A DNA stretch of 7,193 nt, from positions 1 to 7,193 of the forward strand of contig NZ_JAIFKJ010000177.1 of the NCBI RefSeq assembly GCF_019695415.1, given 5' to 3'. The DNA comes from Thiohalocapsa sp. GTDB lineage: Bacteria > Pseudomonadota > Gammaproteobacteria > Chromatiales > Chromatiaceae. A program made the translations under genes and the position numbers. The notes beneath the pieces were generated by a model. That model was given only the letters and a program-made list of their open reading frames with translations. It searched no databases and was not told where the DNA came from. Below, piece by piece: positions 1 to 5,856 of this stretch (positions are counted from its first letter, which is position 1; each line of letters begins with the position of its first letter).

Positions 1-394
1 CCGGTGGGGCTCGGGGGGCGGCTCGGGCGTGTCGCGGGGACCCGGGGGCCGCCCCCTGCCCCGGGGCAAGCGGCGCGCGCGCCTGCGCGGGGGATTGTTT
101 GGCGGCGCCGGTGCGCGCGAGCTGTCGGGTGAGATCGGCGGCGGCAGCGTCGCGCTGCTCCAGCAGCTGCGCGGCTCCCCGCTCCACGGCGTCAAGGTCG
201 CTGGCGAGCCTGCCTGAATCCATCACCCCCACGTGCACCCGCGCCAGTGCCTTCAAGTGCTCGGCGCGCTGGTGCAGCAGCTCTCGCAGCTGTCGTTGTA
301 GTGCCTCGGCCTGGGCGTCCAGGTCGACGAGGCTATCCTGTTGCTGGCGCGACAGCTCGGCGAGCTGCGCCATGGCCTGCAGGCCGCTCATCAT
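1..394 (-). CDS. Coiled-coil protein with Pro/Ala/Gly-rich tail (partial, runs off left edge)
   Basis: Open reading frame of 131 codons with no stop before the window edge, so the C-terminus is missing. The start is ATG at 394-392 (a second ATG follows at once); it lies 10 bases after an AAGGAGG ribosome binding site. Residues 1 to about 93 are rich in Gln, Glu, Leu, Ala and Arg with heptad-like leucine spacing (for example AQLAELSRQQQ and LRELLHQRAEHLKAL) and should form alpha-helical coiled coil. From about residue 95 the sequence becomes low-complexity Ala, Pro, Gly and Arg, likely a disordered linker. There is no signal peptide or membrane segment in the visible part. It is the last visible gene of the cluster and starts 15 bases after the DUF6384-like stop, so it is probably translated with it. 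I recognise no family. A helical partner of the two upstream proteins is an inference from operon position only. Confidence 0.72.
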   Translation of the reverse strand, partial: MMSGLQAMAQLAELSRQQQDSLVDLDAQAEALQRQLRELLHQRAEHLKALARVHVGVMDSGRLASDLDAVERGAAQLLEQRDAAAADLTRQLARTGAAKQSPAQARAPLAPGQGAAPGSPRHARAAPRAPP

Positions 395-404
395 CGCCCG
401 CGTC

Positions 405-411
405 CCTCCTT
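405..411 (-). promoter_or_regulatory. Ribosome binding site overlapping the upstream stop codon
   Basis: On the minus strand the sequence reads TAAGGAGG, in which TAA (412-410) ends the DUF6384-like gene and AAGGAGG (411-405) is a near-perfect anti-16S match for the next gene. Spacing is 10 bases to the ATG at 394 and 13 to the ATG at 391, which favours the first ATG. The overlap suggests that terminating ribosomes re-initiate on the next gene, tying the two products in amount. Confidence 0.75.
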
Positions 412-1345
412 ACCAATGGGTGATGGCCGCGCCCGTGGTGGACAGCCGGTACTCCGGCGTCAGTCTGCCAGCGGGCTTACGCCCCATGAGGTCGGTCTGA
501 ATGATGCCGTCGTCGCGCTTGTCCGCGGCCACAGCGTCGAAGGTGGCCTTGTCCACGCGCAGGGCCCAAATGTCCACCATCTCGGTCTCGCCCGTCTCCT
601 CGTTGGTGATGGGCACCTGCAGGACTTCGCCGCGGGGGCCGATGGCCTCGACGATCAGGTAATAATTGCGGGCGTTGGGGTTGGCGTCCGGGACTCGCCA
701 GATGCCGCTGCGCTCGCCCGGGCGGGAGACGATGCGAATGCTGTAGTCGGCCTCAACCTGCGCCCGTAGGGCCTCGAGCTCATCCAGCGCCGCTGCCGCG
801 GCGGCGCTGTCGCCGTCGCGCAGGGCTTGCTCGCCTGCGGCCAGCAGGCGGTCGGCACGCTGGTCTGCGGCGGGCTCCTCGGCCAGCTCGGTAACCTCGG
901 CATGCATGGCCTCCAGGCGCTCGGGCAGGGCAGCGTGCGGCGCGACCACCAACAGTTGCCAGGCCACCAGCGCCGCCGCCACCACCGCAATTCCGCCCAG
1001 CATCCATTTGCCCCAGGTACCACGGCTGACGTAGACACGAGCCAAGGCTGTGCCCAGGGATTTGGGCGGCGGTTTGTAGACGAAGCGGTCCTGCTCCAGC
1101 GCGCGGACGCCCTCGTCCAGCACGCCGTCGCTGACATCGATGCCTTGGGCTGCATAGATCTTGCGCAGACGCGCCTTCAGCGCCTGCTCGCGCGCCCCGC
1201 TGTCGAGCTCCCGCTGCACGAGCCGCTCCTTGCGGCGCAGGGTGTCGACGACATCCATCGCGAGCATGACGTCGTCGAGCGGCGGTTTGCCGTCTGCGCC
1301 GGCCGCGACGGTGTCGGCAGCGGCGCTGCTCCCGGGGTTGCTCAT
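410..1345 (-). CDS. DUF6384-like single-pass membrane protein
   Basis: 311 residues. After a short disordered start (residues 1-22), residues 23-90 form a charged helical domain (LDDVMLAMDVVDTLRRKE, then ALKARLRKIYAAQGIDVSDGVLDEGVRALE). I recognise this from memory as the DUF6384 family signature. KPPPKSLGTALARVYVSRG (91-109) leads into one transmembrane helix at about 114-135. Residues 136-200 are Ala/Glu-rich helix, probably coiled coil. The C-terminal domain (201-311) looks beta-rich (YSIRIVSRPG, NYYLIVEAIGPRGEVLQVPI) and contains two Trp. Arg/Lys residues just before the membrane helix suggest an N-in topology with the C-terminal domain in the periplasm. Its ATG overlaps the upstream TelA-like stop as ATGA and lacks a good ribosome binding site of its own, so translational coupling is likely. 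The function of the family is not known to me; a role with the neighbouring helical proteins at the inner membrane is inference. Confidence 0.8.
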   Translation of the reverse strand: MSNPGSSAAADTVAAGADGKPPLDDVMLAMDVVDTLRRKERLVQRELDSGAREQALKARLRKIYAAQGIDVSDGVLDEGVRALEQDRFVYKPPPKSLGTALARVYVSRGTWGKWMLGGIAVVAAALVAWQLLVVAPHAALPERLEAMHAEVTELAEEPAADQRADRLLAAGEQALRDGDSAAAAAALDELEALRAQVEADYSIRIVSRPGERSGIWRVPDANPNARNYYLIVEAIGPRGEVLQVPITNEETGETEMVDIWALRVDKATFDAVAADKRDDGIIQTDLMGRKPAGRLTPEYRLSTTGAAITHW

Positions 1346-2520
1346 GCCGCGGCGACCAGCCCTTTGCTCTCTTCGGCGAGGCGCGCCATGCGCCGCTTGC
1401 CGTCCTCGACGGCGTCGCGGATCTCCTCGGCGTTACGCGTGGACTCCTTGCGCATCTGCTCGATGATCTCGCGGGAGTGGGTCTGATAGCTCACCACGGA
1501 CTCGACGAGCTTTTTCACGGAATCGGCGCGGACCGTCGGCCCATAGCCCGCCTTCACAGCCGCTTCCTGCACCTTGCCACCGATGTCCGCGAGGACCTCC
1601 AACGACTGACTCACGCCCTCCTTCATGGCGTTGACGGTGGCCGTGGACTCGCCGAGGCCGAACATGCCCGTGAAGGACGCCGTGAGTGCTGTCAGCACCG
1701 TCTCGTTGGTGGAGAAGAAGCTCACCGCCTGCTGATACAGGCGCTCTTTGGCATTGGTGGTCTGATGCAGGCGTGCCATCACCACCTCGGAGGTGTTGTA
1801 AGAGACGGTGATGTTATCGGCCAGGTCCTTGGCGATCTGGTAGCGCTTCTCCACGTCTTGGAGCGCACGCACGCGTTCGTCCCGCGCCATCTCCAGCTTG
1901 GCCCGCTCGGCGGCGTCGTCGCCGGCGAAGCTCTCCACGGCCTGCATGGCGCGGTCCACCTCGGCCTTGGCGGCGTCCAGCTGACCCTCGGCCTTCTTCA
2001 GAACCTCCAGCGCCAACACCTCGGACTGCTTCATGGCGCCGCGGAAATCCTGGTAGGCATCGAGGATGCGCTGCTCGCGCTGCACCTGGTCGTTGGTGTC
2101 GGAGGTGACGTCCAGGTAGGTCTCTTTGATCTTATCAAAGCGGTCGGCAATATCGCCGCGGGTGACCTTCATCCAGACGTTGGACATGCGCTCGAAGGTG
2201 TCGAGCTTGCCGTCCTCCAGCTGGTCCACCATCTTCTTGGCGTCGTCGCGGATGCTGTTGAAAGCCTCGGTGATCTGCTCGTACCGGGTGCCGATCTCCA
2301 TGGCCTGCACCTGCTCACGCACCACCTCGTTGAAGGTGGAAGCCTGCGCCAGGGTTCGGGCAATGGCGGTGACACGGCCCTCGTCGAAGCCCGAGATGCG
2401 GTCCAGCAGCGCGATCATTGGGTCGTCAGCGGTGGACTGCTCCGTGGGCGCGAGGCCCATGTCGTGCAGCGTGTTCATGGCCTTGTCTAGATACTGCATC
2501 GGGCTCGCGGTGTCAGGCAT
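1342..2520 (-). CDS. TelA-like helical coiled-coil protein (distant toxic-anion-resistance family resemblance)
   Basis: 392 residues, almost wholly alpha-helical, with no signal peptide or membrane segment, so probably cytoplasmic or peripheral. It starts at ATG 2520 because AGGAGGA sits 8 bases upstream; the reading frame extends further back, but only to a TTG without a ribosome binding site. Layout: short N-terminal linker (1-33), helical region (34-120, including GFDEGRVTAIARTLAQAS), long helical hairpin (125-235, including QREQRILDAYQDFRGAMKQ), and a C-terminal region (240-385) with TTNAKERLYQQAVSFFSTNE and SVKKLVESVVSYQTHSREI. Overall size, the repeated long helices, and a late segment with Thr-Val/Val-Lys-Lys-Leu followed by an E-rich helix resemble TelA (toxic anion resistance family), but this is a remembered resemblance and remote. 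TelA proteins occur in tellurite/envelope-stress clusters; the biochemical role is unknown. It is the first gene of the cluster and overlaps the DUF6384-like gene by ATGA. It could instead be an unrelated helical protein. Confidence 0.78.
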   Translation of the reverse strand: MPDTASPMQYLDKAMNTLHDMGLAPTEQSTADDPMIALLDRISGFDEGRVTAIARTLAQASTFNEVVREQVQAMEIGTRYEQITEAFNSIRDDAKKMVDQLEDGKLDTFERMSNVWMKVTRGDIADRFDKIKETYLDVTSDTNDQVQREQRILDAYQDFRGAMKQSEVLALEVLKKAEGQLDAAKAEVDRAMQAVESFAGDDAAERAKLEMARDERVRALQDVEKRYQIAKDLADNITVSYNTSEVVMARLHQTTNAKERLYQQAVSFFSTNETVLTALTASFTGMFGLGESTATVNAMKEGVSQSLEVLADIGGKVQEAAVKAGYGPTVRADSVKKLVESVVSYQTHSREIIEQMRKESTRNAEEIRDAVEDGKRRMARLAEESKGLVAAA

Positions 2521-2528
2521 CGTCTGTG

Positions 2529-2535
2529 TCCTCCT
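2529..2535 (-). promoter_or_regulatory. Ribosome binding site that fixes the TelA-like start
   Basis: AGGAGGA on the minus strand, 8 bases before ATG 2520. It is the only strong site in the region and rules out the 38-residue N-terminal extension that starts at TTG 2634, which would encode a low-complexity Arg/Ala-rich stretch. Confidence 0.8.
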
Positions 2536-2634
2536 GATGGGAGCCGCCGCCGTTGCGGATGCGGCTGAATAGTTGAGCTGGTCTGCCTTCCGACCGGCGG
2601 TTCGGTGATGGTGCCGCAGGACGGACTGCTTCAA

Positions 2635-2671
2635 CGCTCATATAAGCGCTGCATGTGACGATATGAGTCAC
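2635..2671 (-). promoter_or_regulatory. Possible operator/promoter region of the TelA-like cluster
   Basis: This 37-base stretch, 115 to 151 bases before the TelA-like start, holds two symmetric elements. One is a perfect inverted repeat, GTGAC-7 bases-GTCAC (2655-2671). The other is a near-palindrome, CGCT C ATAT A AGCG (2635-2648), with a single mismatched pair. The AT core inside the near-palindrome reads TATATG on the minus strand and could be a -10 element, but no good -35 lies 16-18 bases upstream. The seven-base spacing does not fit CRP (six) or FNR (four) half-site spacing. The promoter assignment is inference from symmetry and from its place between an upstream terminator and the first gene. 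Confidence 0.3.
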
Positions 2672-2680
2672 CGCCCGGCC

Positions 2681-2715
2681 GAAAAGCGCAAAAGCGGCCG
2701 CCGGTGTCGGCCGCT
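2681..2715 (-). terminator. Rho-independent terminator of the antitoxin gene
   Basis: A perfect 8-base-pair stem, AGCGGCCG/CGGCCGCT (2693-2700 with 2708-2715), closes a 7-base loop. On the minus strand it is followed at once by CTTTTGCGCTTTTC, giving two short T runs. It lies about 60 bases after the antitoxin stop and before the TelA-like cluster, so it separates the two transcription units. On the plus strand the hairpin lacks a following T run, so it should act in the minus direction only. Confidence 0.75.
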
Positions 2716-2775
2716 CCCGGACAGCGCACCCGCCTCGGCTCGTGGCGAAAGGCGCTCGCCATCCATGGGCCGCCG

Positions 2776-2961
2776 TCAGTCGCCGTAGAAGGCCTCCTCG
2801 ACCTCGGCGGCGGGCACCTCCTGCTCTGTGTCGTCCTCGATGCGCACCAGACGGACGACAGGGCGCCCCTCGCTGCTGAGGGTGATGGATTCCCCCTGCA
2901 CCACGCGTTCGATCAGCTCGTCCAGATGCTCTGCGGCATAGTCGGTGGTTACGATCTGCAT
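2776..2961 (-). CDS. Phd/YefM-type antitoxin, solitary
   Basis: 61 residues. The N-terminal part, MQIVTTDYAAEHLDELIERV followed by QGESITLSSEGRPVVRLVRI, matches the Phd/YefM antitoxin pattern: an initial beta strand, an A-x3-L-x2-L helix, then a G-E-x-I-x-L strand and a G-x-P-V-x-x-L-V strand. That fold binds DNA as a dimer and normally neutralises a RelE- or PIN-type toxin through its C-terminus. Here the tail is short and acidic (EVPAAEVEEAFYGD). Start is ATG 2961, with only a weak GAG-type ribosome binding site. GATAAT ends about 11 bases before the start and could be a -10 of a nearly leaderless message, but no fitting -35 is seen. No toxin gene follows before the terminator at 2681-2715, and pyrD lies upstream, so it is an orphan. 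It may act as a stand-alone regulator or serve a toxin elsewhere. Confidence 0.82.
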   Translation of the reverse strand: MQIVTTDYAAEHLDELIERVVQGESITLSSEGRPVVRLVRIEDDTEQEVPAAEVEEAFYGD

Positions 2962-3111
2962 ATGGTCGTCTCATTATCTTGCATGAGCGGCGGATGCCGC
3001 TGTCGGTCTTTGCCGGCGTGACAATGTCCGATGCTCGGCTGACCCGACAAGTATGGCCCGGCAACGCCCTTGGAAGCACCGAAACCGTGGCCGAGTACCT
3101 CCGCGCTGATA

Positions 3112-4152
3112 TCAGGCACGCGCTGCCCGCGCGGCCGGCAGCTCCCTCAGCAATCCCTCGGGCAGGCTCGCTCCCACATGCACGGGTCCTGGTGAGAGCG
3201 GAGGCAAGTCGCGGCCGGGGGCGAGGTGGGCCGGGGCGCTCGCGGCGTCCATGTCCCCACCGACGCGAATCAGCACAGGGGCGGGGCCGAGCTCCGCGCG
3301 TAAGTGTCCTGGCAGAGCGGTGCTGCGCGCGAAGAGCGGCGCGCCCGATAGCCCGCCGCTCATCTGTTGGGTGTCCGCCGAGACGGCGCTGAAATCCACG
3401 CTGGTATTGCTGACCACGAGTCCGGCGCATCCTGCCGTGAGGGCCGCTTGGGCGCAGGCGAGGGCATCGGCGTCTGCCAGGTCTGGGGCCAGCTTGACCA
3501 GAAGCGGCCGCGGCTGTTCCAGCTGCTGGTTGGGCTGCTGGACGGCGTCGACGATGGCCTGCACTTGGTCCACCGTCTGCAGGTCCCGCAGGCCCGGTGT
3601 GTTCGGGCTCGAGATGTTCACCACCACGAAGTCCGCAAGCTCGCCGAGCCGCTCGAAGCTGCGCCGGTAGTCCGCCGCCGCGTCCGCCGCCGCGGCGGCC
3701 TTGGACTTGCCGATGTTGATGCCGAGGGGCACCCGCAGGGCGTCATGCTGGCGCAGGCGCTCGATGCGGGTGGCCACCACGTCGGCCCCGTCGTTGGGGA
3801 AGCCCATCCGATTGATGAGCGCGCCGTCGCGCGGCAGTCGGAACACCCGCGGACGCGGGTTACCCGGCTGACGCAGTGCCGTCACCGTGCCCACCTCGAC
3901 AAAGCCGAAGCCGAGGGCCTGCCAGAATGTGGCGGCCTGGGCATCTTTGTCGACGCCGGCGGCCACCCCGAGGGGATTCGGGAAGTCGAGCCCCATCACG
4001 CGGGTTGCCAGCTCTGGTGGGCAAGTGATGTCCGCCTCGCCGACCCCACGGCCCAGGCGGCTGGCCAGGGAGGTCGGCCAAAGTCGGGCGAGGAGCAGCC
4101 CGAGCTGATGGGCGCGCTCCGCATCGAGTCGGAACAGCAGCGGTCGCAGCAC
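3112..4152 (-). CDS. pyrD: Dihydroorotate dehydrogenase, quinone-linked class 2, with aberrant C-terminus
   Basis: Oxidises dihydroorotate to orotate in pyrimidine synthesis, passing electrons through FMN to membrane quinone. With GTG 4152 as start it has 346 residues, close to the usual ~336. Class 2 features, in order: membrane-binding N-terminus LRPLLFRLDAERAHQL; FMN-binding VAAGVDKDA and VEVGTVT; PGNPRPRVFRLP; INRMGF; GINIGKSK; the catalytic-loop motif VNISSPNTPGLRDLQ; VKLAPDL; VSNTSVDFS; GGLSGAPLF. After that the match fades: the usual GVGGI is RVGGD, and the FMN-phosphate motif expected as L-Y-T/S-G is LSPGP. No ATG lies in frame near the start. GTG 4152 has a weak GGA 9 bases upstream; TTG 4296 would add 48 Pro/Arg-rich residues and has AGGG 6 bases upstream. 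The family assignment is secure. Whether the enzyme is active is doubtful, and it may be a decaying copy. Confidence 0.88.
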   Translation of the reverse strand: MLRPLLFRLDAERAHQLGLLLARLWPTSLASRLGRGVGEADITCPPELATRVMGLDFPNPLGVAAGVDKDAQAATFWQALGFGFVEVGTVTALRQPGNPRPRVFRLPRDGALINRMGFPNDGADVVATRIERLRQHDALRVPLGINIGKSKAAAAADAAADYRRSFERLGELADFVVVNISSPNTPGLRDLQTVDQVQAIVDAVQQPNQQLEQPRPLLVKLAPDLADADALACAQAALTAGCAGLVVSNTSVDFSAVSADTQQMSGGLSGAPLFARSTALPGHLRAELGPAPVLIRVGGDMDAASAPAHLAPGRDLPPLSPGPVHVGASLPEGLLRELPAARAARA

Positions 4153-4428
4153 GCGCCAAAGTCCGACGGCGGGCGGTGGAGCAGTCTTGCGGCGCGTGCT
4201 GGGGGGTGAGGCCGGAGACGGGTTCAGAGCGCGGGCCCGATGCTGTTGGAGATCAGGCCCACCAATGTCGCACAGCGCAGTGGCCAAGGTCCACAAGCAT
4301 TGCCCTAGGTCTACGTCGGCCTCTTGCAGACGTGGCAGACTAGCGGGATTTGCGGGCTATTGTGCGGCGACCAGCGGCCCGCGTGCGCAGCGGCATCACG
4401 CCGGCCACCCCGGAGGTCACGACAAACG
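4153..4428. other. Divergent region between pyrD and trpB2
   Basis: It should hold the promoters of both divergent genes, but I see no convincing sigma-70 pair on either strand. Candidates such as TTGCAG (4325-4330) lack a well-spaced -10. The pyrD reading frame stays open across 4153-4296 back to TTG 4296, so part of this stretch may be pyrD coding or leader. A 15-codon minus-strand frame with two adjacent Trp codons (4253-4300) also lies here. The clear trpB2 ribosome binding site GGAGGT is at 4412-4417. Confidence 0.4.
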
Positions 4429-5790
4429 ATGAGCGACACCGTCAAGTACCTGCTCGATGAGGAGCACCTACCCACCCACTGGTACAACATCAATGCGGAC
4501 CTGCCGGAGCCCATGGCGCCGGTGCTGCACCCGGGGACCAAGCAGCCGGTCACCCCGGACGACCTGGCGCCCATCTTCCCGCGCGCGGTTATCGAGCAAG
4601 AGATGTCGACCGAGCGCGAGGTGGAGATCCCCGGCCCGGTGCGGGACGTCTATCGCCAGTGGCGCCCATCGCCGCTGTTCCGTGCGCGCCGTCGGGAGCA
4701 GGCGCTGAACACCCCGGCGCGCATCTATTACAAATACGAGGGCGTGAGCCCCGCCGGCAGTCACAAGCCCAACACCGCTATCGCCCAGGCCTTTTACAAC
4801 AAGGCCGAGGGCGTGAAGCGCATCACCACCGAAACAGGTGCCGGGCAGTGGGGCTCATCCCTGGCGCTCGCCGGCACTTTCTTCGGCCTGGAGATCGTGG
4901 TCTTCATGGTCCGGGTCAGCTTTGATGGCAAGCCTTACCGGCGCGCCTACATGGAGACCCTCGGCGCCCAGTGCATCGCGAGCCCGAGCGACCAAACCCA
5001 ATCCGGCCGCGCCATCCTGGCCGAGCACCCGGACAGCACCGGCAGCCTCGGGATTGCCATCAGCGAGGCCGTGGAGATGGCCGTGCAGCGCGACGACACC
5101 CGCTATGCCCTGGGCTCGGTGCTGAACCATGTGCTGCTGCACCAGACCGTCACCGGGCTCGAATCGCTCGAGCAGCTCGCGATGGCCGACGACTATCCGG
5201 ATCTGGTCATCGGCTGCACCGGCGGCGGCAGCAACTTCGCCGGCCTCGCCTTCCCCTTCCTGCGCGAGAAGTGGCAGCGCGGACTCGACACCGAGTTCAT
5301 CGCCGTGGAGCCCTCCGCGTGTCCGACCCTCACCAAGGGCGCCTTCGCCTACGACTATGGCGACACTGCCCATTTGACGCCGCTGGTCAAGATGTACACC
5401 CTGGGCTCGGGCTTCGTGCCGCCAGGCTTCCATGCCGGGGGCTTGCGCTACCATGGCATGGCACCGCAGATCAGCCATCTGGCCAAGCTCGGCCACATCG
5501 CCCCACGCAGCTACAATCAGCTGGAGTGCTTCGCGGCCGGTATCCAGTTCGCCAAGGCCGAGGGCATCCTGCCGGCACCGGAGGCCAATCACGCCGTCAA
5601 GGCGGCCATCCACGAGGCGGAGAAGTGTCGGGAATCTGGCGAGTCCAAGGCCATCCTGTTCAACCTCTGCGGCCACGGCCACTTCGACATGCAGGCCTAC
5701 ATCGACTACAACGCCGGCAAGCTGAAGGACCTGGTCTACGACGAGAGCGAAGTCGCCATGGCTTTGGCGGGGCTACCGTCCGGCTGCTGA
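4429..5790 (+). CDS. trpB2: Tryptophan synthase beta-like enzyme, TrpB2 type
   Basis: 453 residues, the usual size for TrpB2 and about 50 more than TrpB1. It is a PLP enzyme expected to join indole and L-serine into tryptophan. TrpB2-type N-terminal extension: VLHPGTKQPVTPDDLAPIFP and IEQEMSTEREVEIPGPVRDV. YYKYEGVSPAGSHKPNTA holds the PLP lysine (K113). TETGAGQWGS holds the catalytic glutamate (E135). CTGGGSNFAG (263-272) binds the PLP phosphate. VEPSACPTL, GGLRYHGMAP and EGILPAPE are also typical. The C-terminal CGHGHFDM carries Cys (414) where I expect Ser, the residue facing the PLP ring nitrogen. Start ATG 4429 has GGAGGT 11 bases upstream; an upstream extension to 4324 is Arg/Ala-rich and unlikely. 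No trpA is adjacent, and the gene runs divergently from pyrD, so it is a stand-alone copy. TrpB2 proteins bind TrpA poorly or not at all and may salvage free indole or act on serine. Confidence 0.95.
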   Translation: MSDTVKYLLDEEHLPTHWYNINADLPEPMAPVLHPGTKQPVTPDDLAPIFPRAVIEQEMSTEREVEIPGPVRDVYRQWRPSPLFRARRREQALNTPARIYYKYEGVSPAGSHKPNTAIAQAFYNKAEGVKRITTETGAGQWGSSLALAGTFFGLEIVVFMVRVSFDGKPYRRAYMETLGAQCIASPSDQTQSGRAILAEHPDSTGSLGIAISEAVEMAVQRDDTRYALGSVLNHVLLHQTVTGLESLEQLAMADDYPDLVIGCTGGGSNFAGLAFPFLREKWQRGLDTEFIAVEPSACPTLTKGAFAYDYGDTAHLTPLVKMYTLGSGFVPPGFHAGGLRYHGMAPQISHLAKLGHIAPRSYNQLECFAAGIQFAKAEGILPAPEANHAVKAAIHEAEKCRESGESKAILFNLCGHGHFDMQAYIDYNAGKLKDLVYDESEVAMALAGLPSGC

Positions 5791-5794
5791 GGCG

Positions 5795-5826
5795 GTGCCT
5801 GCGGCGCGTGCTCGCGCCGCAGGCGC
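5795..5826 (+). terminator. Very stable GC hairpin after trpB2, no T run
   Basis: GCCTGCGGCGCG (5797-5808) pairs perfectly with CGCGCCGCAGGC (5813-5824) around a TGCT loop: a 12-base-pair stem, extendable by a T·G and a G-C pair. It begins only 4 bases after the trpB2 stop and ends 30 bases before the LysM gene. Neither strand has a T run behind it, so it is not a classic intrinsic terminator. It could protect the trpB2 message 3' end, attenuate read-through into the LysM gene, or be a REP-like intergenic palindrome. The structure is certain; the role is not. Confidence 0.5.
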
Positions 5827-5856
5827 AGCGAGGAAGATCCCGCGGGGGACCAAACC

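Noticed and set aside
1477..2490. 337-residue plus-strand open frame opposite the TelA-like gene
   Set aside because: It is His/Leu/Gly-rich, lacks a ribosome binding site and any motif, and lies wholly opposite a gene with a strong site and operon context. Long antisense frames are expected at this GC content.
2513..2641. 42-codon minus-strand upstream frame ending across the TelA-like start codon
   Set aside because: Its stop overlaps ATG 2520 in a way that could couple translation, but it has no ribosome binding site and a low-complexity Arg/Pro product. It is part of a longer random frame running through the antitoxin gene.
2986..3001. AGCGGC/GCCGCT hairpin between pyrD and the antitoxin gene
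   Set aside because: The stem has only 6 base pairs with no T run on either strand, so it is neither a convincing terminator nor a proven operator.
3367..4209. 280-residue plus-strand open frame opposite pyrD
   Set aside because: It mirrors pyrD, whose family motifs are clear on the minus strand; the antisense product has no recognisable feature.
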